This document shows positions 26,138 through 35,256 of a stretch of 62,848 nucleotides of DNA, piece after piece; within the stretch, counting starts at the first letter, position 1; the number at the start of each line of letters is the position of its first letter. Location: positions 1-62,848 of the forward strand of contig ONCZ01000007.1 in assembly GCA_900316445.1 (NCBI GenBank), in the 5' to 3' direction. The notes below the pieces were generated by a model that saw only the letters and a program-made list of their open reading frames with translations, was not told the origin of the DNA and searched no databases. Source of the stretch: an uncultured Prevotellaceae bacterium (GTDB taxonomy: Bacteria > Bacteroidota > Bacteroidia > Bacteroidales > Bacteroidaceae). Position numbers and translations under genes: made by a program.

Positions 26138-26250
26138 GTAAGAGAAATGTTATGAAGAAAGGAAAAGACATAGGAAGACGTATGCGGATGCTGGTGGCGG
26201 TAGGAGTAATCTCTTACCTCTTACCTCTTACCTCTTACCTCTTTTCCTCC
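26134..26250 (+). repeat. 7-bp tract encoding a lipoprotein signal core, with upstream inverse copy
   Basis: CCTCTTA repeats four times in a row (about 26214-26243) and encodes SYLLPLTSYLF in the signal peptide. AGGTAAGAG (26135-26143), its reverse complement, lies just before the start codon. Confidence 0.75.
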
Positions 26251-28173
26251 TGTGCCAAGATGGGCAGTCCCGATGGCGGATGGTACGACGACGACCCGCC
26301 GAAGGTAGTCCGTAGTGTGCCTGACGACCGGTCTGTGAACGTGAAGAGCAAGAAGGTCACCATCTACTTCGACGAGTTCATCAAGCTGGAGGATGCCACC
26401 AACAAAGTCATCATCTCGCCTCCGCAATTGGAAATGGCAGAGATCAAGGCTTCTGGCAAGAAAGTTGTCGTGGAACTGCAAGACTCTCTGAAGGAGAACA
26501 CCACCTATACCATTGACTTTAGCGACGCCATCACAGATAATAATGAAGGCAATCCGATGGGGTCATACACCTTTACCTTCTCCACAGGCGAGCAGATTGA
26601 CACCTTTGAGGTGGCCGGCTATGTGCTTGACGCCAGCAATCTTGAACCTGTCAAGGGTATGATGGTGGGACTTTACGACGACCTCGCCGACTCGGCCTTC
26701 AAGACCAAGCCGCTGTTGCGCGTCTCACGTACTGACAGTCGAGGCCACTTTGTGGTGAAGGGTATCGCCCCAGGCACCTACAGGGCTTATGCCTTGCAGG
26801 ATATGGACAACGACTTCCATTATACACAGCGTGGCGAGATGCTGGCTTTCAACCACGAGACATTCAGTCCTACTTCAAAGCCCGATACCCGTATTGACAC
26901 TATCTGGCGCGACTCGCTGCATATCGATGCCCTGCGCCCTGTGCCCTACACCCATTTCCTGCCGGATGACATCACGCTCTTGGCTTTTACTCATATACAG
27001 ACAGACCGTTATCTGCTCAAAACGGAGCGTAAGGATCCTGAGAAGTTTTCAATGTTCTTCACCTATGGCCATCCGGAGTTGCCCCTCATCAAAGGGATGA
27101 ACTTTGAGGCAGACAGCGCCTTTGTTATCGAGACGAACGAGAAGCAGGACACCATCCACTACTGGCTGCGTGATACGGCCCTCGTCAATCAGGACACCCT
27201 CCGTATGGAAGTCACCTATATGATGACAGACACACTTGGCAACCTTGTCAGCCAGACAGATACCCTTGAGGTGCTGGCAAAGACGCCCTACGAGAAGCGG
27301 ATGAAGGATAAAGCAAAGGAGATTGAGAAATGGCAGAAGGAGCAGGAGAAGAAAAAGAAGCGCGACCAGCCCTACGACTCCATCTATCCTGTGCAGCCGT
27401 TGAAGCCTGATATCAGGATTCCCTCTACGATGGTGCCAGACGAGAAGGTGCGCATAGAGATGCCTAATCCGTTGGTGCGCTGCGATACATCAGCCATCCA
27501 TCTCTATTCACAGATAGACAGTCTGTGGTATGAGGCGGCCTACGTCTTCAAGCCAGTGGAAGGTAAGATTCGGGAATTTGAGATAACGGCCGAGTGGCGG
27601 CCTGATACGGAATATAGTCTGGAGATTGACTCTGCTGCCTTTGAGAATATCTATGGTCAGGTGTCGGATAAGTACAAGCAGGGCATCAAGGTGAAGAAGC
27701 TTGACGAATTGGGTACGCTGACGCTCAACCTCAGTGGCGTGACGGATACGATCCCCTTGCGAGTGCAGTTGCTGAACAGCTCTGGCAATGTCGTCAAGGA
27801 GATTGTGGCCAAAAACAATGTCGCCCACTTCGACTATGTGATGCCTAACAAATACTATGTCAGCGCCTTCCTCGATGCCAACAGTAACGGTAAGTGGGAT
27901 ACAGGTGACTATGACGCAGACCTGCAGCCAGAGGATGTGTTCTACTATAACCGTGAGATAGAATGTAAGGAGAAGTGGGACATCACCCAGGCCTGGAACC
28001 TCACAGGCACGCCTCGCTTCAAGCAGAAGCCCAGTGCCATCACAAAGCAGAAGCCTGATGCAGAGAAGAAGTTGAAGAATCGTAATGCCGACCGCGCCAA
28101 GAAGCTCGGCATACCATATAATAAAGACAAAATAATAAAAGTAAAAAAGCAAGATAATGAAAAAGATGAATAG
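26152..28173 (+). CDS. Ig-like domain lipoprotein
   Basis: 673 residues. The signal peptide ends in a lipobox (YLFSSC, Cys about 34). Residues about 45-145 form a bacterial Ig_5/SbsA-like domain (PPKVVRSVPDDRSVNVKSKK to GSYTFTFSTG). A carboxypeptidase-regulatory-like strand set follows (GYVLDASNLEPVKGMMVGLYDD, GHFVVKGIAPGTYRAYALQD). The C-terminal part carries another beta domain and a Lys-rich end. It is probably anchored in the outer membrane. It overlaps the DUF3108 gene by 17 bp. Confidence 0.82.
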   Translation: MKKGKDIGRRMRMLVAVGVISYLLPLTSYLFSSCAKMGSPDGGWYDDDPPKVVRSVPDDRSVNVKSKKVTIYFDEFIKLEDATNKVIISPPQLEMAEIKASGKKVVVELQDSLKENTTYTIDFSDAITDNNEGNPMGSYTFTFSTGEQIDTFEVAGYVLDASNLEPVKGMMVGLYDDLADSAFKTKPLLRVSRTDSRGHFVVKGIAPGTYRAYALQDMDNDFHYTQRGEMLAFNHETFSPTSKPDTRIDTIWRDSLHIDALRPVPYTHFLPDDITLLAFTHIQTDRYLLKTERKDPEKFSMFFTYGHPELPLIKGMNFEADSAFVIETNEKQDTIHYWLRDTALVNQDTLRMEVTYMMTDTLGNLVSQTDTLEVLAKTPYEKRMKDKAKEIEKWQKEQEKKKKRDQPYDSIYPVQPLKPDIRIPSTMVPDEKVRIEMPNPLVRCDTSAIHLYSQIDSLWYEAAYVFKPVEGKIREFEITAEWRPDTEYSLEIDSAAFENIYGQVSDKYKQGIKVKKLDELGTLTLNLSGVTDTIPLRVQLLNSSGNVVKEIVAKNNVAHFDYVMPNKYYVSAFLDANSNGKWDTGDYDADLQPEDVFYYNREIECKEKWDITQAWNLTGTPRFKQKPSAITKQKPDAEKKLKNRNADRAKKLGIPYNKDKIIKVKKQDNEKDE

Positions 28174-28250
28174 TATAGTGAGAAAGCAAAGTGCGTGGGT
28201 AAAGAGTGTTTTACTTTTTTACCTTTTTACCTTTTTACCTTTAACTTCTT
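28133..28250 (+). repeat. 8-bp tract encoding a signal-peptide core
   Basis: ACCTTTTT repeats at 28221, 28229 and 28237 and encodes FYLFTFLPL. An AAAAGTAAAAAAG copy in inverse orientation lies upstream (28135-28147). Confidence 0.65.
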
Positions 28251-29005
28251 CTGCTCAGTGCGGAATAGAGAATAATGCCTTTAAGTCTGGCGAGGAACTC
28301 GCTTATGACCTTTACTTCAATTGGAAGTTCATCTGGGTGAAGGTAGGTACAGCCGAGATGGATACAAAGATGGCGAAGTTTGAGGGTAAGGATGCCTGGA
28401 AGTCATACCTGATTACCCGTGGCAACCCCAAGCTCGACAAGTTCTTCGTTATGCGTGATACCTTGCTCTCCTATTGCAATCCGGATCTCTCGCCCCTCTA
28501 TTTCCGTAAGGGAGCAAAGGAGGGCGATAGTTATTACGTTGATGAAATATGGTATAGCTATCCTCACGGCAACTGTCAGTTGAAGAAGCATCGCATTACC
28601 TCCAGCGGCGAACACCTCTGGAAGACCACCACGTACAAGTCTTGCATCTATGATATGATGTCCATTTTCCTCCGTGCCCGTAACTTTGATGCGTCGAAGA
28701 TGAAGAAGAACGAGACGATTCCCATGCCCGTCAGTGATGCTATGGGTTTGAGCAACTCTTGGCTTGAATTCCGAGGCAGGGAGAACTATAAGATGAGCGA
28801 TACGAAGGAGAAATTCCGTTGTCTGGTGTTCTCGTTCTATGAGCGTGATAATGGCAAGAGCAAGGAACTGCTGCGTTTCTGGGTTACAGATGACGAAAAC
28901 CATATACCAGTACGCCTCGACATGTTCCTTTCGTTCGGAAGTGCCAAGGCGTACCTGAAGTCGTATAAGGGTGTTCGCAGCCCGATGACGGCGAAGATTA
29001 AGTGA
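28157..29005 (+). CDS. DUF3108 domain exported protein
   Basis: 282 residues. Signal peptide with core [18 protein letters not shown], cleavage before CG. The mature part begins AFKSGEELAYDLYFNWKFIWVKVGTAEM, the start of DUF3108, and ends in regular beta strands (HIPVRLDMFLSFGSAKAYLKSY). Periplasmic; function of the family is not established. It overlaps the Ig-like lipoprotein gene and is translationally coupled. Confidence 0.85.
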   Translation: MKKMNSIVRKQSAWVKSVLLFYLFTFLPLTSSAQCGIENNAFKSGEELAYDLYFNWKFIWVKVGTAEMDTKMAKFEGKDAWKSYLITRGNPKLDKFFVMRDTLLSYCNPDLSPLYFRKGAKEGDSYYVDEIWYSYPHGNCQLKKHRITSSGEHLWKTTTYKSCIYDMMSIFLRARNFDASKMKKNETIPMPVSDAMGLSNSWLEFRGRENYKMSDTKEKFRCLVFSFYERDNGKSKELLRFWVTDDENHIPVRLDMFLSFGSAKAYLKSYKGVRSPMTAKIK

Positions 29006-29011
29006 TTTTTT

Positions 29012-29120
29012 TGTTTATAGTTTAAAGTTTATAGTTTATAGATGATAACCTGGCAAGCCATTCATTCTGCCTATAGAAGTAATCATCTATAAACTATAAA
29101 CTTTAAACAATAAACAATAT
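29012..29120. repeat. 27-bp perfect inverted repeat between convergent genes
   Basis: Arms at 29020-29046 and 29082-29108 are exactly complementary and built from GTTTATA/GTTTAAA units. The 35-bp loop is unrelated. It could act as a bidirectional terminator but lacks a clean T-run. Confidence 0.8.
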
Positions 29121-29121
29121 A

Positions 29122-30456
29122 CTATAAATCACCTTCAAATTCCTTTATTTTATTCAGATAATACAGACGCAGGTCCTGCCACTTATAGTAGGGCCAGTTG
29201 TCAGTATGTGTAGGCAGATAGGCCTCCCGCTCGTTCAACAGGACCTTCACGAGGATATCGTCACCCGTTGTGGGGGATTTGTACTCCACACCTTTCACTT
29301 TTTTCGCTTTCGGACGGTAGAACACCAATTGGATGTTGCAGGCCATCGGGAAGATGCGATAGTTGCGCCAGTAGGTATCCAGCTCGTCGAGGTTCTCCAC
29401 AGCCATACCGCAATTATCCAGCTCCAGCAGACAGGCCAAGGGCATCACACACACTTCGTGGCCGAAACGCAGCGTGGCCTGTGTCTGGGTGACGGTATCA
29501 GCTGTCTCAATGATGTTCTTTAGGAGGTTCAGCTGGCTGAAAGGCATCTTTGTGCCAGAAACAGGAGAAGCACCGTAGTCGAGATACCAGCCGACATTAC
29601 GGATGCGCCACTGGTCGTACACCTCATCGTCAGTGAAGAGCGACAGCAGTTCGATGTCCGTATCGTGGCTCTGCATATTCGCTGCCACTTCAAAGAGACG
29701 ACGCATGAAATCCCCAGAGGCCACATTATTATAGACCCATTGCTGGTCGTTGAAGAGGGCTTTCATTAGACGCTCTGGGTGGGTGTACTTCTGCTGGGCC
29801 TCGGCATATTCCTTGTCGCCAGTCGTCCTTCCCTGTTCCTTGACGACTCCCTCCCAAGGCTGGTTCAGATAATACTGCAGCGACTCACTCACGTCGTTGT
29901 GGATCTGGGCCGTGGGGTTGGCTGCTGCCAGTTCCTCACACTCGGCAATCATCGAGAGGATGCAGCGGATAACGACGGTACTGCGGGCGTCGATCTTCAC
30001 GTCAGGGGTCTTGAAGATCTCTGGGAAGTGCTGGGCCATACGCTTTCCGATGCCGTGATGCTGGCGTTCGCCGACTGTCGTCAGATCACCCAGACGCTTT
30101 TCCGTCGTGGGGTGAAAGGCTTCCAGCTTCTGGAGCGTCTCTTCGCCTAACGGAGTCAGTTTCCCTGCCTCACGGGCACTCCTCAGCGTTGTCATGGGCA
30201 GCCGGTAGTCGCCCTCCCAGATCAGCCAGCGCGAACCGTGACGGCCATAGTGGCTCATGTAGAATGGTTCATAACCTTTGGGTGCTGGCGTCAATGCCTT
30301 GTCCGTTAGCTGACGGTCATAGTCCAGATAGTTACTCCCCGCCAGATAACGGTTGGCGGCAATCTCATCCTTCGCAGAAGTCTCAAAGACAGGCGCATTT
30401 TGTGCCTGTGCGGCCATCGAACATGTAATGGCCATTGTTAGTAATACTTTTTTCAT
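29122..30456 (-). CDS. Histidine-type phosphatase with an HE motif
   Basis: 444 residues. Signal peptide MKKVLLTMAITCSMAAQAQ. RHGSR at 72-76 (SHYGRHGSRW) holds the phosphohistidine. The distal motif is FGHEVCV with His333-Glu334 rather than the His-Asp of acid phosphatases, which recalls MINPP-type phytases. It likely dephosphorylates a sugar or inositol phosphate in the periplasm. It has its own promoter (TATCTTTG at 30486-30493, complement) and is divergent from the kelch/AraC regulator. Confidence 0.85.
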   Translation of the reverse strand: MKKVLLTMAITCSMAAQAQNAPVFETSAKDEIAANRYLAGSNYLDYDRQLTDKALTPAPKGYEPFYMSHYGRHGSRWLIWEGDYRLPMTTLRSAREAGKLTPLGEETLQKLEAFHPTTEKRLGDLTTVGERQHHGIGKRMAQHFPEIFKTPDVKIDARSTVVIRCILSMIAECEELAAANPTAQIHNDVSESLQYYLNQPWEGVVKEQGRTTGDKEYAEAQQKYTHPERLMKALFNDQQWVYNNVASGDFMRRLFEVAANMQSHDTDIELLSLFTDDEVYDQWRIRNVGWYLDYGASPVSGTKMPFSQLNLLKNIIETADTVTQTQATLRFGHEVCVMPLACLLELDNCGMAVENLDELDTYWRNYRIFPMACNIQLVFYRPKAKKVKGVEYKSPTTGDDILVKVLLNEREAYLPTHTDNWPYYKWQDLRLYYLNKIKEFEGDL

Positions 30457-30485
30457 AATTATGTCCTATTGATTGGTTTTGAATG

Positions 30486-30493
30486 CAAAGATA
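30486..30493 (-). promoter_or_regulatory. -7 element of the phosphatase gene
   Basis: TATCTTTG on the minus strand, 30 bp before the start codon. It is divergent from the element at 30536. Confidence 0.65.
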
Positions 30494-30535
30494 CGAAATA
30501 TTCCATAAAATCTGTGCAATCTGTGGCTTTTTTTG

Positions 30536-30543
30536 TATCTTTG
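30536..30543 (+). promoter_or_regulatory. -7 element of the kelch/AraC regulator
   Basis: TATCTTTG 27 bp before ATG 30570. It lies inside the longer open frame that begins at 30483, so the shorter start is chosen. Confidence 0.65.
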
Positions 30544-30569
30544 CACCCAAAGACGAAAACAGACGAAGA

Positions 30570-32273
30570 ATGAGGACGATAATTCACCTAATTATCATAT
30601 TTGCCCTGCTTTCCATAACGGGGAGCATCAATGCTGCAGACACTTGTGCCGTCAGTAGGATTGATGTCGAGCGCCTGCCAGACTTGAACATCCCCCGTGC
30701 TGGGCATGAGGTGTTTTGCGTGAATGGTGAACTCACGGTGGCGGGTGGCCATACCGACGGGTTCTTGCCTACCCCTACGGCAGAATATTACAAAGATGGC
30801 GAGTGGCACACCTTTCCGATGACCTATCCCCACGACTTCGGCTTCTCTGTGGTGCTAAACTCTGGGAAGGTGATGCTTGGCGGAGGCTGCGAAGAGCCTA
30901 TAGGCATAGGCCAGACATACGTGACAGAAACTTACGATCCACTTACTCACTCTTTCAACGGCTTTTGCAGCTTGCAGCGGAAACGCACGCATGCTTCAGC
31001 CCTCGAAATTGACAGTGGGCGCGTCGTTGTTGCTGGCAATTGGTATTATGATGACGGCATTGAGTTGTTTGCCGACCCAAAGGAAACGCAAGCAGACTAT
31101 AACGACTATCGCCTCTTCACATATATAAAAGATGTGTCGGTAGGACGGGCTTATCCCCTGATTCTTCGCACGGCCAAGGATGATGCCCTCATTCTCGGAG
31201 GCCATGATCTGACAGGCGATACCCTTTGGACGACTACAGCTTATAGTCTGAAGGGCGATTCTGTCACGATTCCCTTGTTAGAGGAATGGTGGCCAATAAG
31301 CAATGATATGGCCCGCAGTTCTGAGAGTTTCATAGGCGATGAGGCTAAGGGCATCTACGCCTATTTGGTGGCAGTTGAAAACCACGATGGTCAAGTGGCA
31401 ATAGCGAAAGTCATCAATGGGGAGTTTGCGTTGTTGCCCACCGCTTGTCCTGTTCCGATGCAAAGTCACGGAGAGGACATCCGCTATTTTTCTACGATGC
31501 TCGTTGATCAGAATGCTGGGCGAGGTTATCTTCTTGGACTCAGCAAGGATTTCCAAAAAGCCCCAGAGAAACCTTGGCGCTGGTATGTGCTTGCTATCGA
31601 CTATACCAAGCAACCTGCTTCTCTGACGCTCTATTATACTGACCCTCTGCCAGAGTTCAACAGCTACTCACCCATACTGACTCCCGAGGGAAATCTGCTC
31701 ATCGCAGGCGGTATGTATCACGGCAGTAACTTTACACCATCGAAAAGTGTGCTCCTGCTGCGAGTCGGAAGAAAGCCTGTCGCAGCTGAGAGTGGTAGCA
31801 ATCTCTGGCAGGTTGCCATATTGGTATTGGCAGCACTGTTGTTCGTCGCCCTGCTTCTATACCTATTTATATATAGAAAGAGGCGTGATAAAGAAACCAA
31901 GGAACCTGTCTCGCTGATTCTCCCAGAATCTCCCAACACTGATTCCCTGATGGAGCGTATCAACAGGGTGATGGAAGAACAAAAGCTATATCTGAATAGT
32001 GGCCTGAAGGTCTCTGACATTGCTGAAATATTTGGTGTGCATCGTAATGATATCTCCGCCTGTATCAATTCCCAGATGAACTGTTCTTTCGTTCAATACG
32101 TCAACCAATATCGTATAGAATATGCCAAACGGCTGATGCGGGAAACCCCAGGCAAGAAAATCTCAATAGTCTGGATGGAGTCGGGTTTTGGCAGCGAACA
32201 GACCTTCTTCAAGATCTTCAAAGCGGCCACGGGAATGTCCCCCAAAGAGTGGATATCACAGGGAAACGACTAA
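30570..32273 (+). CDS. Membrane-bound kelch beta-propeller/AraC one-component regulator
   Basis: 567 residues. A signal peptide (MRTIIHLIIIFALLSITGSI) is followed by a periplasmic kelch/galactose-oxidase-like propeller (NIPRAGHEVFCVNGELTVAGG, GKVMLGGGCEEPIG, GRVVVAGNWYYDDG, DALILGGHDLTGD). A transmembrane helix lies at about 411-433, then a cytoplasmic AraC-type double helix-turn-helix (461-567; VSDIAEIFGVHRNDIS, WMESGFGSEQTFFKIFKAATGMSPKEW). It senses something in the periplasm and binds DNA at the membrane without a kinase. The BACON lipoproteins downstream, in their own unit, are plausible targets. Confidence 0.85.
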   Translation: MRTIIHLIIIFALLSITGSINAADTCAVSRIDVERLPDLNIPRAGHEVFCVNGELTVAGGHTDGFLPTPTAEYYKDGEWHTFPMTYPHDFGFSVVLNSGKVMLGGGCEEPIGIGQTYVTETYDPLTHSFNGFCSLQRKRTHASALEIDSGRVVVAGNWYYDDGIELFADPKETQADYNDYRLFTYIKDVSVGRAYPLILRTAKDDALILGGHDLTGDTLWTTTAYSLKGDSVTIPLLEEWWPISNDMARSSESFIGDEAKGIYAYLVAVENHDGQVAIAKVINGEFALLPTACPVPMQSHGEDIRYFSTMLVDQNAGRGYLLGLSKDFQKAPEKPWRWYVLAIDYTKQPASLTLYYTDPLPEFNSYSPILTPEGNLLIAGGMYHGSNFTPSKSVLLLRVGRKPVAAESGSNLWQVAILVLAALLFVALLLYLFIYRKRRDKETKEPVSLILPESPNTDSLMERINRVMEEQKLYLNSGLKVSDIAEIFGVHRNDISACINSQMNCSFVQYVNQYRIEYAKRLMRETPGKKISIVWMESGFGSEQTFFKIFKAATGMSPKEWISQGND

Positions 32274-32300
32274 CGATTTGCAAATTGTTAGTCGTTTTTT
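32265..32300 (+). terminator. Terminator overlapping a stop codon
   Basis: AACGACTAAC (32265-32274, containing the TAA stop) pairs with GTTAGTCGTT (32287-32296); the arms extend into ATTTGCAAAT between them. A T-run to 32300 follows. Confidence 0.88.
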
Positions 32301-32333
32301 GCAAATCAAGAGTCTTTTTACAGTCCTTTTCCC

Positions 32334-32341
32334 TACCTTTG
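32334..32341 (+). promoter_or_regulatory. -7 element of the first BACON lipoprotein
   Basis: TACCTTTG 34 bp before ATG 32376. Confidence 0.65.
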
Positions 32342-32375
32342 AGCCATCTTAATCAATCAAACAAAAGAATATAGT

Positions 32376-35108
32376 ATGAAAAGACTACCAAACTTTCTAT
32401 TAATGATGCTGACAGCTGTGCTGTTGGCAACATTCACTATCTCGTGTTCTGAAAGCGGTTCAGATTCAGATCCGTCAACTACTCCCACACAGCCTCAGAC
32501 TCCCGTTGCCGAGGGCGACTGGCAAGTAGTTCCCGCTACAGGTGGCACTATCACCAAAGATAGTCTCTCCATTACCTTCCCCAAGGGCACGTTCCCGACA
32601 GATACAAAAGTCGCTATCACGGAAATACCAAAGGGTAAAATTGCTGGAGAGCATGAGGCTTCAAGGTTCTACCAGATTACTTTGCCTTGTAATGCGAGTA
32701 AACCGATGACTTATAAGATTAAAAGTCATGAGAAAAGTGAAGACATTGCATTTGTTGCCTATTCACCAGGCTTCTGTAAATCAACATTGTCAGAAGCAAC
32801 CCTTGAGACAATACTTGAAACGAATTATTCCAATGGCGAATATTCTACCATCCTTCCGGCATTCGAGGATAGTGGAGAAAGCCAGAATGTCTATTTTACA
32901 ATAGGGCTGGGGCGCAGGGTTAGCTATAAATCTGGCAATGCCCGGCCTACCCGTGGTCTTCAAGAGATTATTTTACAAGAAGTATTATATGAAGGAAAAG
33001 TGAAAAATGTAGCTTACAAAATAATCTTTCCTTATGAAACGTTGTGCAAATACGATAAGGCAACACTCGTCAAGTTAGAGTCTTTTGCTAAGGATATTAA
33101 TGATTATATACCAGAAGCGCTTAACAAACTCTTTGACTTAGGATTCAAGGTCAAGGGAGATCGCATTTTAAGGTTTTATTTTGTGCAGTACTCTAAAAAT
33201 CCAGACCAATGGGGTGGACATAATGAAGATTGGTTATATTATGATTGGAGTTATGTGGCTTTGGGCATTGACAAGATCTTTAATAGCAAAACGGAAACAC
33301 AAGATATAAGGGGAACAGTCATACACGAAATCATGCACTTTTTCCAGTCAGAATATGATAAACGATGGTCTATCCAAAAAGGCAACCCTTTTCAGGAAAC
33401 CAACGATTTGACAACAACCAACGAAATGGCAGCCGTATGGAGTGAGCATTTAATGGATCCAGACTTGCAATTGAATACCAAAGAATTCACAAAGAATATT
33501 GGAAATCCTATTCAGGTAAACGCACTGACACTTACAAATATACCAGAAGCCTGGTATCCTACTCAACAGGATGCCGCAAAAGCCTATCAAGAACAAGGAT
33601 ATATTTGGGCACCTTTGCTCTATTACCTTTGTTCGCAAAACAGATTCGCAGAATATAAATTCAATAACAAGTCAATTGTTGAGTATCATGAAATCTGGGG
33701 GAGATACATCTTTAAGACACAATTGGAGTTGCTGGACGATTGGATTTGGGACGCCCACCAATATTATCTCTTAATTAATAATGAAATTGACCACTATTAT
33801 TTGGATCTCCTTACGAAAAAGATTATAAAAGGATTCAATCTCTCAGATGCATATCAAAGAAAAGATTATTTAATCGCCCCCGGACTCAAGACCATCGACG
33901 ACCAGTGGTGTTATCCCTATGGATGCAGCGTTTACAGAGCGTATTTTAATGCCAAAGATATCAAGTCACTGGGAGACAAGGAAATCGTTATCAAACAAAA
34001 AACCGAAGGTATGCATACCTATATCATATGGAATCCTATTTCGGATCCTAGAAAAGAAGGGAAATACGAGCTTTTATATCCTGATGCCATAGAAGCTGGT
34101 GATTCCATTGTCATCTCTGGTGAGAAGATTATAACAATGACCGAAAATGAAAATCCAAACCTTTATCTTATCACGACCCGGGCGTCTAATAGTACTCTTG
34201 ATCGCGGGAAAAAGGATTATGTTGCCACAATCGAACTAAGGGATAAGGAACAAGAAAAAACGGCCAGCGTCAGTCCAACCGAACTAACCTTCCCGGCTGA
34301 AGGCGGTACTCAGACAGCGACAGTTTCCAGTAAAGGATATTCGAGGTATAACCATAAAATCAGTGATGAATATAAAGAGTGGCTGTCTGCGAAGAACAAT
34401 CCTGCAGGCAAAATGGATATTACGGTACAACCGAATACCACAGGAAAGGAGCGCATAGGCTACGTCAGGGTTTACGTTTTTAACGACGAAAATCCCACAG
34501 AAGCACAGAAGGTCTATTTGAAAGATTCCATTAAGGTGACGCAGGCAGCTAACAAAGAAGAAGAACAGCAGCAAGAATTTGAGTTTGAGCTTGTGAGCGG
34601 AAGCGTAAATATGTACTATGCTGTTTTGTGGAGATGGACGAAGGATTTCAAAGCAGGCGACGATGGCGTGACCATTACCCCGAACGGTAAAGGTGCTAAA
34701 GTGGTTATCAATCAAGAGGGAACGGATTTGACTTTCACGTGGCATTCAACCATATCTTTCGAGATTGACGACCTGAGTCTTAATGAAAGCAATCAGGCAA
34801 GAATCAGTCACTTCAGGTTTGAATTGGAGAAGGATGTTATTCCCTACCAGTATTATGATTTCCACATTGACAGTGGACATGAACTAACAAGAATGGTATC
34901 GCCAGCACCAAAACCCTCATATATTGGAGGCCTTTGGACTTACTCCAAGGATGACCTTTCTTATTATTCCAAGTCAACGATACATTATGACAAATGGAGA
35001 AAGGATTACTATTCAGATTATGTTGAGCATACTGTAGAAACTGAAACGAGCGAGGTAACTGAAGGAAGTTCTGTTTCTATCGGCCTGTACATTAATAAGA
35101 AGAAATGA
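32376..35108 (+). CDS. Lipoprotein with HExxH zinc-protease motif and BACON domain
   Basis: 910 residues. The signal sequence ends in lipobox TISC. A ZU5-like entry (VVPATGGTITKDSLSITFPKG) is followed by a region with HEIMH at 317-321 and a nearby TTNEMAAVWSEHL helix that could give the third zinc ligand. A BACON domain lies at about 630-715 (SPTELTFPAEGGTQTATV). A beta-rich C-terminal domain ends in basic residues. It is probably surface exposed and may be a protease acting on host or dietary protein. Protease activity is inferred from the motif alone. It differs from the next gene apart from the BACON region. Confidence 0.75.
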   Translation: MKRLPNFLLMMLTAVLLATFTISCSESGSDSDPSTTPTQPQTPVAEGDWQVVPATGGTITKDSLSITFPKGTFPTDTKVAITEIPKGKIAGEHEASRFYQITLPCNASKPMTYKIKSHEKSEDIAFVAYSPGFCKSTLSEATLETILETNYSNGEYSTILPAFEDSGESQNVYFTIGLGRRVSYKSGNARPTRGLQEIILQEVLYEGKVKNVAYKIIFPYETLCKYDKATLVKLESFAKDINDYIPEALNKLFDLGFKVKGDRILRFYFVQYSKNPDQWGGHNEDWLYYDWSYVALGIDKIFNSKTETQDIRGTVIHEIMHFFQSEYDKRWSIQKGNPFQETNDLTTTNEMAAVWSEHLMDPDLQLNTKEFTKNIGNPIQVNALTLTNIPEAWYPTQQDAAKAYQEQGYIWAPLLYYLCSQNRFAEYKFNNKSIVEYHEIWGRYIFKTQLELLDDWIWDAHQYYLLINNEIDHYYLDLLTKKIIKGFNLSDAYQRKDYLIAPGLKTIDDQWCYPYGCSVYRAYFNAKDIKSLGDKEIVIKQKTEGMHTYIIWNPISDPRKEGKYELLYPDAIEAGDSIVISGEKIITMTENENPNLYLITTRASNSTLDRGKKDYVATIELRDKEQEKTASVSPTELTFPAEGGTQTATVSSKGYSRYNHKISDEYKEWLSAKNNPAGKMDITVQPNTTGKERIGYVRVYVFNDENPTEAQKVYLKDSIKVTQAANKEEEQQQEFEFELVSGSVNMYYAVLWRWTKDFKAGDDGVTITPNGKGAKVVINQEGTDLTFTWHSTISFEIDDLSLNESNQARISHFRFELEKDVIPYQYYDFHIDSGHELTRMVSPAPKPSYIGGLWTYSKDDLSYYSKSTIHYDKWRKDYYSDYVEHTVETETSEVTEGSSVSIGLYINKKK

Positions 35109-35109
35109 T

Positions 35110-35190
35110 GTTGCTCACAACTCACCACAACTCACGGACTCACGGGGACTGGTCCTGTAACCCATGGGAACTGGTCCCGTGAGTTCTTAA
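35110..35190. repeat. Intergenic array, 22-bp spacing (ACTGGTCC units)
   Basis: ACTGGTCC at 35148 and 35170 is spaced 22 bp. ACTCACGGGGAC (35138-35149) pairs with GTCCCGTGAGT (35174-35184), and CCCATGGG lies at 35161-35168. It begins right after the BACON gene stop. Confidence 0.75.
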
Positions 35191-35256
35191 ACAGACGATT
35201 CATATCCTAAATATTTGGTTGTTTGAAGAAAAAAGTGTAATAAAAATAGAAACAAC

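Noticed and set aside
29020-29108. Insertion sequence ends
   Set aside because: Only 35 bp lies between the arms; no transposase and no target duplication.
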